A DNA stretch of 10,727 nucleotides from JAYZVT01 sp050248375 (GTDB taxonomy: Bacteria; Pseudomonadota; Alphaproteobacteria; Rhizobiales; Methyloligellaceae), in assembly GCA_050248375.1 (NCBI GenBank), contig JBFWSL010000121.1:1-10727 (forward strand), in the 5' to 3' direction. Below the pieces are notes generated by a model, which saw only the letters and a list, made by a program, of their open reading frames with translations, was not told where the DNA came from and searched no databases. How positions within the stretch are numbered: position 1 is the first letter of the stretch; each line of letters begins with the position of its first letter. Below are positions 1 to 6,807 of this stretch, one piece after another. A program made the position numbers and the translations under genes.

Positions 1-2
1 TG

Positions 3-224
3 AAGCACATCCCGGCCAAGATCAACCTCATCCCCTTCAATCCCTGGCCCGGCGCGCCTTACGAGTGCTCCGATTGGGAGCGGATCGAGAAGTTCGCGGA
101 GGTTGTGAACCGCGCCGGCTATGCCAGCCCGGTGCGCACCCCGCGCGGACGCGACATCATGGCCGCCTGCGGCCAGCTCAAGTCGGCCAGCGTCAAGCCG
201 CGCGCGAGCCTGTCCGCCCGATGA
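3..224 (+). CDS. rlmN: RlmN, 23S rRNA A2503 / tRNA A37 C2-methyltransferase (3' end only)
   Basis: This is the C-terminal 73 residues of the radical-SAM enzyme that methylates carbon 2 of A2503 in 23S rRNA, and in some bacteria A37 of certain tRNAs, in the cytoplasm. The visible part contains the family signature NLIPFNPWPGAPYECSD and the closing motif RTPRGRDIMAACGQL. The cysteine of AACGQL corresponds to the conserved C-terminal cysteine (Cys355 in E. coli) that forms the methyl-carrying covalent intermediate. The FeS-binding CxxxCxxC motif lies upstream of the window. The stop codon TGA (222-224) overlaps the ATG of the next gene, which suggests translational coupling. Identification is firm; only the 5' portion is missing because the window begins inside the gene. 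Confidence 0.96.
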   Translation, partial: KHIPAKINLIPFNPWPGAPYECSDWERIEKFAEVVNRAGYASPVRTPRGRDIMAACGQLKSASVKPRASLSAR

Positions 225-646
225 TCCTCGACACCCTGCTGCGCTGGATCGGCGTCTTCATCGCCTTCGTCGTCTCCGCCTCGGTCGCCGTCATGGTGCT
301 GTTCATGCTGGTGAGCACATGGGCGGGCGGCGTGCTGCGCGAGATGGCGCCGGGCGATCCCGTGATCGACGCGGGCGCGGAGATCATCGGCGGCGCGCTC
401 GCCTTCATCGCCCTGTTTCCCGCCCTCACCTCGCTGCCCGCTTTGCTGGCCGTGATCGCGGGAGAAATACTGGGCATCCGGTCCTGGATCTATTACGTGC
501 TCGCGGGCGGCGCGTCGCTGGCCGTCATCCCCTTCATGGCCGGGCCGGAGGCCGGTCCGCCGGCCGCCGCCTACACCACGCTCTTCGCCGCCGCCGGCTT
601 CGCGGGAGGCTTCGTCTACTGGCTGCTGGCCAGACGCAGGGCGTGA
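221..646 (+). CDS. Small four-helix inner-membrane protein, coupled to rlmN
   Basis: A 141-residue integral membrane protein of unknown function. An upstream in-frame start exists, but the ATG at 221 is preferred because it forms an ATGA overlap with the rlmN stop and places a hydrophobic helix right at the N-terminus. Four hydrophobic segments are visible at about residues 9-33, 52-82, 88-107 and 117-137, separated by short loops; the first loop is acidic (REMAPGDPVID). The protein ends in the positive stretch LLARRRA, which suggests a cytoplasmic C-terminus by the positive-inside rule. I see no catalytic motif, and I know no function for it. It probably shares the rlmN transcript. Its stop lies 42 bp from the stop of the convergent gene at 689. 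Confidence 0.85.
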   Translation: MILDTLLRWIGVFIAFVVSASVAVMVLFMLVSTWAGGVLREMAPGDPVIDAGAEIIGGALAFIALFPALTSLPALLAVIAGEILGIRSWIYYVLAGGASLAVIPFMAGPEAGPPAAAYTTLFAAAGFAGGFVYWLLARRRA

Positions 647-688
647 CGCCCCCGGCAATTGATCGCGTCCGGCCGGACCGTGTGCAGC

Positions 689-1063
689 TCAGGCAGGCAG
701 TATTCGGCTATCGGTCTGGCGTGCCGGCCTTGCATCGGATCTCAGCGTCAGCCTCCAGCCGCCGCTCTCGCTCTCCATGGACGGGACCGCGCAGTCCCCG
801 CCCTGCGAGAAGAAGAATTCGAGAGCCTTTCGGGTGGGGAGGGGAAGCTGAGCCAGGGAACGGAACAGGCTGAGCACTTCCGGCTCGCGGCTCCAGTAGT
901 AAAGCTCGAGGAATTCCTCGAAATCGCGGCTGTCCTCCAGGATCGCGCCGATCAGCTCCACCTGATGCGGAGCGTCCTGCGGGTCCGAGGCCGGGCCTGC
1001 GGCCCCGCGATCCATTCGGCAGTCTCTCTTGGGTTGCTTTGGTAAGCCATCGACTCCTTGCAT
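689..1063 (-). CDS. Uncharacterised 124-residue soluble protein
   Basis: I do not recognise this protein. The start at 1063 is chosen because a GGAGG ribosome site (on the minus strand) lies 8 nt upstream; an ATG eight codons earlier has no such site. Residues 1-30 are basic, then Gly/Ala/Pro-rich and probably disordered. Residues 34-90 form the likely folded core: two or three amphipathic helices with an acidic, aromatic-rich block EDSRDFEEFLELYYWSREPE (43-62), followed by LFRSLAQLPLPTRKALEFFF. The tail is polar. There is no signal peptide or membrane segment. The coherent hydrophobic/acidic pattern in this frame, absent in the other two, supports a real gene. It is the last gene of the minus-strand run, 254 bp downstream of luxR, and a candidate promoter (1160-1188) suggests its own transcript. 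Confidence 0.7.
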   Translation of the reverse strand: MQGVDGLPKQPKRDCRMDRGAAGPASDPQDAPHQVELIGAILEDSRDFEEFLELYYWSREPEVLSLFRSLAQLPLPTRKALEFFFSQGGDCAVPSMESESGGWRLTLRSDARPARQTDSRILPA

Positions 1064-1159
1064 GAATGCATCCTCCGGGGGCCACATCCTGAGACGGATT
1101 CCGGAAATGCAATCCGCGCCGCGGTTATTCAGCTCGCCGCATGTCGACTTTGCCGCCCC

Positions 1160-1188
1160 ATAGCAAAGTAAAACACCATTTTAATCAA
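1160..1188 (-). promoter_or_regulatory. Candidate sigma-70-type promoter for the 124-residue gene
   Basis: On the minus strand a TTGATT (-35-like, plus coordinates 1183-1188) is followed after exactly 17 nt by TGCTAT (-10-like, 1160-1165). It lies in an AT-richer stretch about 100 nt upstream of the ATG at 1063. The match is partial (4 of 6 and 3 of 6 to the E. coli consensus), so this is a candidate only. Confidence 0.35.
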
Positions 1189-1214
1189 GCTCTTGGGAAC
1201 CATTTCGGGTTCTC

Positions 1215-1296
1215 CGGCAGCAACCTGCCGCGCGAATTGCAGTATTGAATGATATTCAAATATACAGCCCTGGGAAATTGGCACTTGTATCAGTGC
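1215..1296. repeat. Cluster of three short inverted repeats between luxR and the 124-residue gene
   Basis: Three separate dyads lie within 82 bp: CGGCAG-CAAC-CTGCCG (1215-1230), TTGAAT-GAT-ATTCAA (1245-1259) and GCACT-TGTATC-AGTGC (1281-1296). The last lies 22 bp beyond the luxR stop. It could act as a weak terminator for luxR, although only CAATTT follows it on the minus strand and there is no proper T-run. The first two are more like protein-binding dyads or RNA hairpins upstream of the 124-residue gene. None matches the usual lux-box form (CTG...CAG arms). Confidence 0.4.
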
Positions 1297-1317
1297 AAAA
1301 TGGAACGGTATGCGGAC

Positions 1318-2049
1318 TTATAATTCGATGACTTTGTCGCGAATCGCGATGGCCACAGCATGGGTCCGGTTCGTCGCCCCCAGCTTGCGCACGGCGTTCG
1401 ACGCATGTTCGTCGGCGGTGCGCTTGGTGATGGAAAGCATGGCTCCTATCGAGCGTGCCGACTGGCCCAACGCCACAAGCTTGAGCACTTCCTGCTCCCG
1501 CTGCGTCAGCGGGGAATGGAAGGCGTGCGGATTGCGGGCGCCCAGGAGCCGCTTGAATCCGTACTGGGCCAGGAGGTGAAGGAACGCGATCGTCCGTGAA
1601 TCAATATCAGGTTTGCTACCTGACATCCTGACACAGCCGACGAAGCCCTTTGGCCCGTGGATGGGCACCGCGAAGCCCTTGACGATGTCGAATGCCCGTG
1701 CAGTCCGGAGCATTTCCCGCCCGCGGTCGCTTGCGTCGTTGGCGAGCGTCGATTCCGACCAGACAAACGGGAACAGGGAATGCCGGCAACGGTAGAAGAC
1801 CGGATCGTCCTGCTCGTATCGGTTTTCCCGATAGATCTCCAGAAATTCCGCGGGCCACCGGATTCCGATCACCACATCGTCCAGACGTTCGCCCGGGAAC
1901 GGAACCTTCGAAACCATCAGCGTCTTGTATTTGTGGAGTGAGAGGTAGCGCTCCATCAAGTCCAGGACAGCGTCTGCATTCGAAGTCTGTTCGAGTTCTT
2001 TCACAAAGTCCCAAGCCTGTGCTTCCGGCTTGGTTGGCACATCCCTCAT
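1318..2049 (-). CDS. LuxR-family quorum-sensing-type transcriptional regulator (solo)
   Basis: A 243-residue regulator with an N-terminal autoinducer-binding domain (about residues 20-165) and a C-terminal GerE/LuxR helix-turn-helix (about 178-240), the usual length and order for AHL receptors. Aligned by eye to TraR, the pocket residues Tyr61, Asp70, Trp85 and Gly113 correspond to Y73, D82, W97 and G125, but TraR Trp57 is replaced by F69. In the DNA-binding domain the conserved Glu178, Leu182 and Gly188 correspond to E185, L189 and G195, within LTQREQEVLKLVALGQS. No luxI synthase gene lies in the window, so it is a solo as far as can be seen. A GGAAG lies 9 nt before the ATG. The gene and its flanks are less GC-rich than neighbours (a hand-counted 60-bp line at 1921 is 52% GC, against 75% at 3421), which suggests acquisition or relaxed selection. 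Confidence 0.92.
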   Translation of the reverse strand: MRDVPTKPEAQAWDFVKELEQTSNADAVLDLMERYLSLHKYKTLMVSKVPFPGERLDDVVIGIRWPAEFLEIYRENRYEQDDPVFYRCRHSLFPFVWSESTLANDASDRGREMLRTARAFDIVKGFAVPIHGPKGFVGCVRMSGSKPDIDSRTIAFLHLLAQYGFKRLLGARNPHAFHSPLTQREQEVLKLVALGQSARSIGAMLSITKRTADEHASNAVRKLGATNRTHAVAIAIRDKVIEL

Positions 2050-2321
2050 AAACCTATGCTTCCCGCGTTGCGCTCGCCTTCGGCTAAGCGCTGCCCCCTT
2101 CTCAGTTTTATATAAATATCATAGCCTTAATCGGCTTCGTACTGTGATTGTTGACATACAGACGGGGTTATTTTCCGCCCCGCGAGGATTTTTTTCGCGG
2201 GCCGTATCGCCGGGGAATGAGGTTCCGCGCACACACGGTTCCTGGCAAAGCCACACCTCCGCGCCGGTCCGGCGGGAGCATCGGATCCGCAATCGGCAAT
2301 GATGCCGCGCCCGGCCGCGCC
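2050..2321. promoter_or_regulatory. Intergenic region upstream of luxR with AT-rich core and two dyads
   Basis: This 272-bp gap separates the luxR start from the chaB stop, both on the minus strand. It holds an imperfect hairpin close to the luxR start (arms GCGCT at 2070-2074 and AGCGC at 2087-2091, with GCC-TTC-GGC at the tip) that would lie in the 5' leader, then an AT-rich block at about 2104-2130 where a luxR promoter is likely. Beyond that is a perfect inverted repeat at 2179-2201. I could not place a convincing -35/-10 pair for luxR. No small gene or structured RNA was recognised in 2202-2321. Confidence 0.45.
2179..2201. repeat. Perfect 7-bp inverted repeat with T-rich 9-nt spacer
   Basis: CCCGCGA (2179-2185) and TCGCGGG (2195-2201) are perfectly complementary around GGATTTTTT. 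The T-run lies in the loop rather than after the stem, so it is not a standard intrinsic terminator on either strand, although it sits about 120 bp downstream of the chaB stop. It could be an operator in the luxR upstream region or an RNA hairpin at the end of the dinB-chaB transcript. Confidence 0.5.
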
Positions 2322-2552
2322 TCAGCCCCTGGCATGCCAGTCGCCGTCGTCGCCCTTCTCGTACTTCGCCTTCACCGCGTTCCAGGCGACCTTGTGCGAG
2401 ACTTCCTCGCGGCTGGCGTCGCCGCGCCGGTCGTCGGGATCCTTGTATTCGTCCCAGGCGCTGTTATAGGCCTCGCGGTAGATGTCCTGCGCATGCTCCG
2501 GCAGGTGGTCCTTCACCGCCTCGGGCAGTTCGGCATTTCTTCTATAGGGCAT
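2322..2552 (-). CDS. chaB: ChaB family protein
   Basis: A 76-residue small soluble protein of the ChaB family (Pfam ChaB), full length compared with E. coli ChaB. It shows the family pattern closely: an N-terminal MPYRRNAELPEAVKDHLPEH, a middle AQDIYREAYNSAWDEYKD, then DRRGDASREEVSHKVAWNAV and a charged C-terminal tail. E. coli ChaB is described as a regulator of the cation antiporter ChaA, but the family occurs widely without it and the true role is unclear; no chaA is present here. An AGGAG lies 6 nt before the ATG. It follows dinB on the same strand after 75 bp with no visible terminator between them, so it may be read from the dinB transcript. Many bacteria encode ChaB proteins in stress-related contexts, but a DNA-damage link here rests only on position. 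Confidence 0.93.
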   Translation of the reverse strand: MPYRRNAELPEAVKDHLPEHAQDIYREAYNSAWDEYKDPDDRRGDASREEVSHKVAWNAVKAKYEKGDDGDWHARG

Positions 2553-2627
2553 GACGGTCTCCTGTCCGTTGCTTCGTCCTTGCCGTGCAAACGCCGCCGC
2601 CCGGAGGCTTGTTCCCGCCGCCAGGGA

Positions 2628-3866
2628 TCAGCCCGCATCGTCATCCTCGTCGAGGAAATCCAGGTTGGGCGTGATCCGCGCCGTGCGGCCGCGCGCCAGG
2701 TCTTCGCCCGAGCGCAGCACGTCCCGGCCGAAACGCGCCGTCAGCGCGTCGATCGCGGTCTCCAGCTTCCGGTTGCGCGCCGGCCCCGGGAACAGGTCGA
2801 GCTGCGGCGTCTCCTCCTCCTTCACCAGGTCGTAGGCGGCAAGGCCCACCAGCCGGAACGGCCCGGGCTCGCGGAATTCCTTCAGCAGCCGCAGCGCCGC
2901 CTCCAGCAGCGCCTTCGCCTCGTCGCTTGGCGGCTTCAGCACCGCCTGCCGCGTCAGGATGCGGAAGTCGTGGGTCTTCAGCTTCATCCGCACGCCCGCC
3001 GCCCGGTAGCCCTTGTGCCGCAGCCGGCGTCCCACCTCCTCCGACGAGCGGCGCAGATAGCGCGCGATCTCGCCCGCGTCTCCGGTGTCCTGCGACAGCG
3101 TGCGTTCCGAGCCGATGCTCTTGGACCGGCGATGACCTTCCACCCGGCGCGGATCGGTGGCGTGCGCCAGCGCGTGGAAGTGCCGCCCGGCGCCCCCGAG
3201 CCGCGCCTCCAGTTGCGCCGGATCGGCCGCCGCGATCTGCCCTATGGTGGTGAAGCCCAGCGCGTGCAGCCGCGCTTGCGTCTTCGGACCCACCCCCCAC
3301 AGGGCCGAGACCGGCATGGGAGCGAGCCAGGCCCGCGCCTGCGCGGGCGGCACCACGGTGAGCCCGTCGGGCTTGCGGTGGCCGCTCGCCACCTTGGCCA
3401 CGAACTTGGTGCCCGACACGCCCACCGACGCGGTCAGCCCGCCCGTCGCCTCGCGCACCGCCTGCTTGATCTTCTCCCCGATGGCGCGCGGCTCGCCGAA
3501 GATCGCTTCCGCGCCGCTCATGTCGATGAAGGCCTCGTCCAGGCTGATCGCCTCCACATGGGGCGAGAATGTCCCGAAGGCCTGCATGATCTCCTGCGAG
3601 ATTTCCTGGTAGCGCTCGAAGCGCGGCGGCACGATCACCGCCTCGGGGCACAGCCGTTTCGCCCGCGCCATCGGCATGGCGCTGCCGACCTTCCAGGGCC
3701 GCGCCTCGTAACTGGCGGTGAGCACCACGCCGCGGCCGCTGTCGGGCCCGACCAGAACCGGACGCCCCTTCAGCGAGGGGTCGTCCATCTGCTCCACCGC
3801 CGCGTAGAAGGCGTCCATGTCCGCATGGGCCACCACCCGCGGCCAGTCTGTATGACCGGCGCTCAT
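2628..3866 (-). CDS. dinB: DNA polymerase IV (Y-family translesion polymerase DinB)
   Basis: A 412-residue error-prone polymerase that copies past DNA lesions in the cytoplasm. The metal-binding carboxylates are intact: D16 in HADMDAFYAAVEQ and D110-E111 in SLDEAFIDMSG. The steric-gate position is Y21. The palm and fingers run to about residue 170, helix-hairpin-helix thumb sequence LWGVGPKTQARLHALGF follows at 189-205, and the little finger lies at about 250-350. A consensus beta-clamp-binding motif QLDLF is at 355-359, followed by a further 53 residues, a tail seen in alphaproteobacterial DinB proteins. Its start lies 58 bp after the WD40-caspase stop on the same strand, so co-transcription is possible. 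The ribosome site is weak (GGGGA just before the ATG). Two GAAC words at 3916-3931 are spaced by 8 rather than 7 nt, so I do not call a LexA box. Confidence 0.96.
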   Translation of the reverse strand: MSAGHTDWPRVVAHADMDAFYAAVEQMDDPSLKGRPVLVGPDSGRGVVLTASYEARPWKVGSAMPMARAKRLCPEAVIVPPRFERYQEISQEIMQAFGTFSPHVEAISLDEAFIDMSGAEAIFGEPRAIGEKIKQAVREATGGLTASVGVSGTKFVAKVASGHRKPDGLTVVPPAQARAWLAPMPVSALWGVGPKTQARLHALGFTTIGQIAAADPAQLEARLGGAGRHFHALAHATDPRRVEGHRRSKSIGSERTLSQDTGDAGEIARYLRRSSEEVGRRLRHKGYRAAGVRMKLKTHDFRILTRQAVLKPPSDEAKALLEAALRLLKEFREPGPFRLVGLAAYDLVKEEETPQLDLFPGPARNRKLETAIDALTARFGRDVLRSGEDLARGRTARITPNLDFLDEDDDAG

Positions 3867-3924
3867 CGTCCCCGCAGGATACCCGAGTTTCCGGAATCCG
3901 CGCGACGGGCTTCCCGAACCGCCC

Positions 3925-6807
3925 TCAGAACTTCGCCATCACGAAGTCCACGCCGCCGGAGAGGTGGAACACCGGCTCCTGCTTGCCCTTGGTGATCTGC
4001 TTCACCGTACTGCCGACGAAGTCTCCGAGTTCCTTCGCCTGCACCTCGCCGTCCGCCACCGTGTCGGCCTCGCCCTTCAGCCCCTGCAGCACCGCATGGG
4101 TGAAGACACCGTGGCCCAGCGCCTCGCGTTCCTCCGCGAGCGTGTCCGCGTCGGTGGCCGCCAGCACCACGATGCTGGCGTCGGCGGCGTCCTTGACCAG
4201 ACGCGCGTTGAAGGCGTTGCCCGAATGGCAGGTGTCCACCAGCATCACCCGCCGGCCCTGGCTCGACTGCATGATGCCTTGCAGGACCTGCCACTCGATC
4301 ACGCTGGAGCGGTTCCAGGCCTTGTCCTTGTAGAGCGCGTCGGAGGGCAGGAAGAGATAGTCCGGCCCGTCGTTGATGCCGTGGCCGGCCAGGAACAGCA
4401 TCACCGTGTCGTCGGACCCGGCCTCCTTCAGTTGCGCCAGCGCCTTGCGGATGTTCTCCGCCGTGGGCAGGGCGTCGCCGTTGCGCGCCAGCAGCAGGCT
4501 GGCCACCTGCTCGTGCAGCGGCCCGGCGGCGGCGATGAGCCGGCGGTGCATCTCCCGCGCGTCGGTGCCGGCGAAGCGCAGGCTCCGGTCCGGGAAGTTG
4601 ACGTAGTCGTCCACGCCGATGGAGACCAGATAGAGCGTGCCGCGCCGCGCCGGCGCTTCCCCGCCACGCAGGAACACGCCGATCTCGCGCCGCGTGCTCC
4701 CGACCGCATTGCGCGCCTCGATCAGGACGCGGTTGGCGCCGGGCTCCAGCGGCAGGGTGAGAAACCGGTCGCTGCCGCTGCCGCGCGTGAGCGCCGCCAC
4801 CCGGCGGCCGTTGATCACCACCTCTATGCCCTCCACCGGCTCCGGCCCGTCCTCGAAGCGCAGCCGCGCCTCCACCGGGCCCTGTGTCACCGAGCTGCGC
4901 GGGCCGGGCGTCAGCACGGCGAATTCCGGCGGCGAGCGGCGGAACAGCTCGTCGAGGGAGAAGGCGCCCGCCTTGATCCGCTGCAGCGCGCCACGCGCGC
5001 TGGAGCGCAGCAGCGCCTCCCGCACGATGTCGGGCCGGTAGAAATGGGTCTTGAGCTGGGCGGCGGTGACGAATTTCGCCGCCCGGTCCTCGCCCCGGTT
5101 GATCTGCCAGCCCACATGGGCGTCCCCGTCCGGCGAGGCGGCGTAGTAGCCCTGCGGCGTCCACAGCACCCATTCCCCCCTCGAGGAATGGAACAGCGTG
5201 GCGATGTTCTCGCGGGTGGCGATGTTCCACAGCCGAACGGTCTGGTCGTCGCTGCCCGACAGCAGCAGCTTTCCGTCCGGAGACACCGCCAGCGCCCACA
5301 CGTCGCCCGTGTGGCCGACGAACTCTCCGAGCCGGTTGCCCTTCAGGTCGTAGGCGGTCAGGAAGCCATGTCCGCCGCCGGCGATGACCGTGCGCCCGTC
5401 CGGAGTGAAGCCGTAGGCATTGTGGGCATAGCCGTCATGCTCGCCCCGCTCGATGCTGGCGATCACCTTGCCGTCCGCGATGACGTCGAGGTTGGCGAAA
5501 TAGCCGAAGTCTCCGCCGGGCCTGTGTTTCAGCGCGAAGGATCCCTTCAGGGCTGCCGCACGCACGAAGGGCGACGCCTCCACGCCGAGCGGGCGGGGCT
5601 CGCCCGTCGCGCCGTCGCCGGAGGGCAGCCGCATCACATATTCCAGCGCGCCCGCCTCGAACGGCGCGCCGGGAGCAGGCGTATTGCCCCAGGCGATGCT
5701 CTTGCCGTCGGGCGCGAACCCGACCGACCAGACCGAGCGCCCCGTTCCCGTCAGGTTGCGCAGCAGCGCGCCGGTCGCGGCGTCGCGCAGGTGAATCTCG
5801 TTGTCGCTGCCGCCCGCGGTTGCCAGCCTGCGGCCGTCCGGAGCGAAGGCTACCGCCAGCACGATGTTGTCGTGCCCTTCCAGGGTAAGCCGCGTTTCGC
5901 CGCTCGCCACCTCGATGACGCGGGGCGCGTAGGGCTTGCCGCCCGGACCGGCGAGAACCGCCGAGCCGTCGGGCGAGAAGGCGAGGCTCATGATTTCCGC
6001 CCCGGTCGCCGCCACGGTCCTGATCGCCGCCCCCGTCGCGCCGTTCCACAGCCGCACGGTTCCGTCGAAGCCCGCCGTGGCGATGCTGCCGTCGCGCGGC
6101 GACACGGCGAGCGCGATCACCTTGTCCGCATGGCCGGTCATGGTGCCAAGCACCGCGCCGTCGCTGATCCGCCACAGCCGCGCGGTCTTGTCGTCGCTGG
6201 CGGTGGCGATCGCCGCCCCTTTCCGGGCGAAACGCACCGCGTTCACGTCGCCGCCGTGACCGGAAAACCGCCGCAGGAACCTGAGATTGGCCACATCCCA
6301 CAGGATCGCGGTATCGTCGGCGCCCGCCGACACCAGCCGCGTCCCGTCCGGCGAGAAATCCAGCGACAGCACCGCGTCGGAATGGCCGCGCAGCAGCGCC
6401 ACGATGCGGCCGCTGGCGAAATCGTAGAGCCGCACCGGATGGTCGCCGCCCGCGCCCTCGCGCATGCGGCCCGCCGCCGCCAGCAGCCGCCCGTCCGGCG
6501 ACAGCGCCAGCGCATAGATTTTGCCCGAATTGCCTTCCGCCGCCTGCCCCCTGAGCGTGCGCAGGGTGCGGCCGCTCTCCAGGTCCCAGACGCGGATCGC
6601 CTTGTCGTCGCTGGCCGAGACCAGTTCCCCCGAAGAGGTGAACAGGACCGAGCGCACCAGCGCCATGTGGCCACCGGTGTCGAGCTGCAGCAGAGGCTCC
6701 GCCGCCTGCACGCGGCCTGGGCCCGCCAGCAGGCACGCGGCCATGAGCGCGCCCGCCAGGGCCACGCGCCATTGACGCCAGGTTCCGCATTTTCCAAGCG
6801 AAAACAT
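3925..6807 (-). CDS. Exported WD40-repeat protein with C-terminal caspase-like (peptidase C14) domain
   Basis: A 960-residue multidomain protein. Start chosen at 6807 because it gives a clean signal peptide (basic GKCGTWRQWR, hydrophobic VALAGALMAACLLAG, cleavage near VQA-AEP, residues 33-37); longer in-frame starts would bury it. A GGAAGGA lies 12 nt upstream. WD40-type blades are recognisable between residues 45 and 375 and again at 460-540, by repeated SPDG, SASDDK and RLW motifs. The linker at 549-572 (WTPQGYYAASPDGDAHVGWQ) is typical of WD40-caspase proteins. An Ig-like segment follows at about 635-715. The peptidase domain (about 723-955) has catalytic H809 in FLAGHG and C860 in VDTCHSG. 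Asp858, two before the cysteine, matches the metacaspase S1-pocket Asp, suggesting cleavage after Arg or Lys. Predicted location is periplasmic or secreted. Substrate and role are unknown. It heads a minus-strand run into dinB. Confidence 0.93.
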   Translation of the reverse strand: MFSLGKCGTWRQWRVALAGALMAACLLAGPGRVQAAEPLLQLDTGGHMALVRSVLFTSSGELVSASDDKAIRVWDLESGRTLRTLRGQAAEGNSGKIYALALSPDGRLLAAAGRMREGAGGDHPVRLYDFASGRIVALLRGHSDAVLSLDFSPDGTRLVSAGADDTAILWDVANLRFLRRFSGHGGDVNAVRFARKGAAIATASDDKTARLWRISDGAVLGTMTGHADKVIALAVSPRDGSIATAGFDGTVRLWNGATGAAIRTVAATGAEIMSLAFSPDGSAVLAGPGGKPYAPRVIEVASGETRLTLEGHDNIVLAVAFAPDGRRLATAGGSDNEIHLRDAATGALLRNLTGTGRSVWSVGFAPDGKSIAWGNTPAPGAPFEAGALEYVMRLPSGDGATGEPRPLGVEASPFVRAAALKGSFALKHRPGGDFGYFANLDVIADGKVIASIERGEHDGYAHNAYGFTPDGRTVIAGGGHGFLTAYDLKGNRLGEFVGHTGDVWALAVSPDGKLLLSGSDDQTVRLWNIATRENIATLFHSSRGEWVLWTPQGYYAASPDGDAHVGWQINRGEDRAAKFVTAAQLKTHFYRPDIVREALLRSSARGALQRIKAGAFSLDELFRRSPPEFAVLTPGPRSSVTQGPVEARLRFEDGPEPVEGIEVVINGRRVAALTRGSGSDRFLTLPLEPGANRVLIEARNAVGSTRREIGVFLRGGEAPARRGTLYLVSIGVDDYVNFPDRSLRFAGTDAREMHRRLIAAAGPLHEQVASLLLARNGDALPTAENIRKALAQLKEAGSDDTVMLFLAGHGINDGPDYLFLPSDALYKDKAWNRSSVIEWQVLQGIMQSSQGRRVMLVDTCHSGNAFNARLVKDAADASIVVLAATDADTLAEEREALGHGVFTHAVLQGLKGEADTVADGEVQAKELGDFVGSTVKQITKGKQEPVFHLSGGVDFVMAKF

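Noticed and set aside
667..678. 12-bp perfect palindrome GTCCGGCCGGAC between the convergent genes, considered as a terminator
   Set aside because: It has no room for a loop and no T-run on either side.
1064..2150. lux box search around the luxR gene
   Set aside because: None of the dyads near luxR has the CTG...CAG arm arrangement and 18-20 bp length of a lux box.
2151..2156. Perfect TTGACA on the plus strand upstream of luxR
   Set aside because: No acceptable -10 hexamer at 16-18 nt and no plus-strand gene or recognised RNA follows; probably chance in an AT-rich region.
3916..3931. Possible LexA box upstream of dinB (two GTTC words on the minus strand)
   Set aside because: The spacer is 8 nt rather than 7, and one half lies in the coding end of the caspase gene; it does not fit the strict GTTC-N7-GTTC rule.
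2148..3995. Long plus-strand open frame (615 codons) opposite chaB and dinB
   Set aside because: It is Arg/His/Pro-rich with no recognisable domain and lies antisense to two clearly identified genes; it is a product of high GC at third codon positions.
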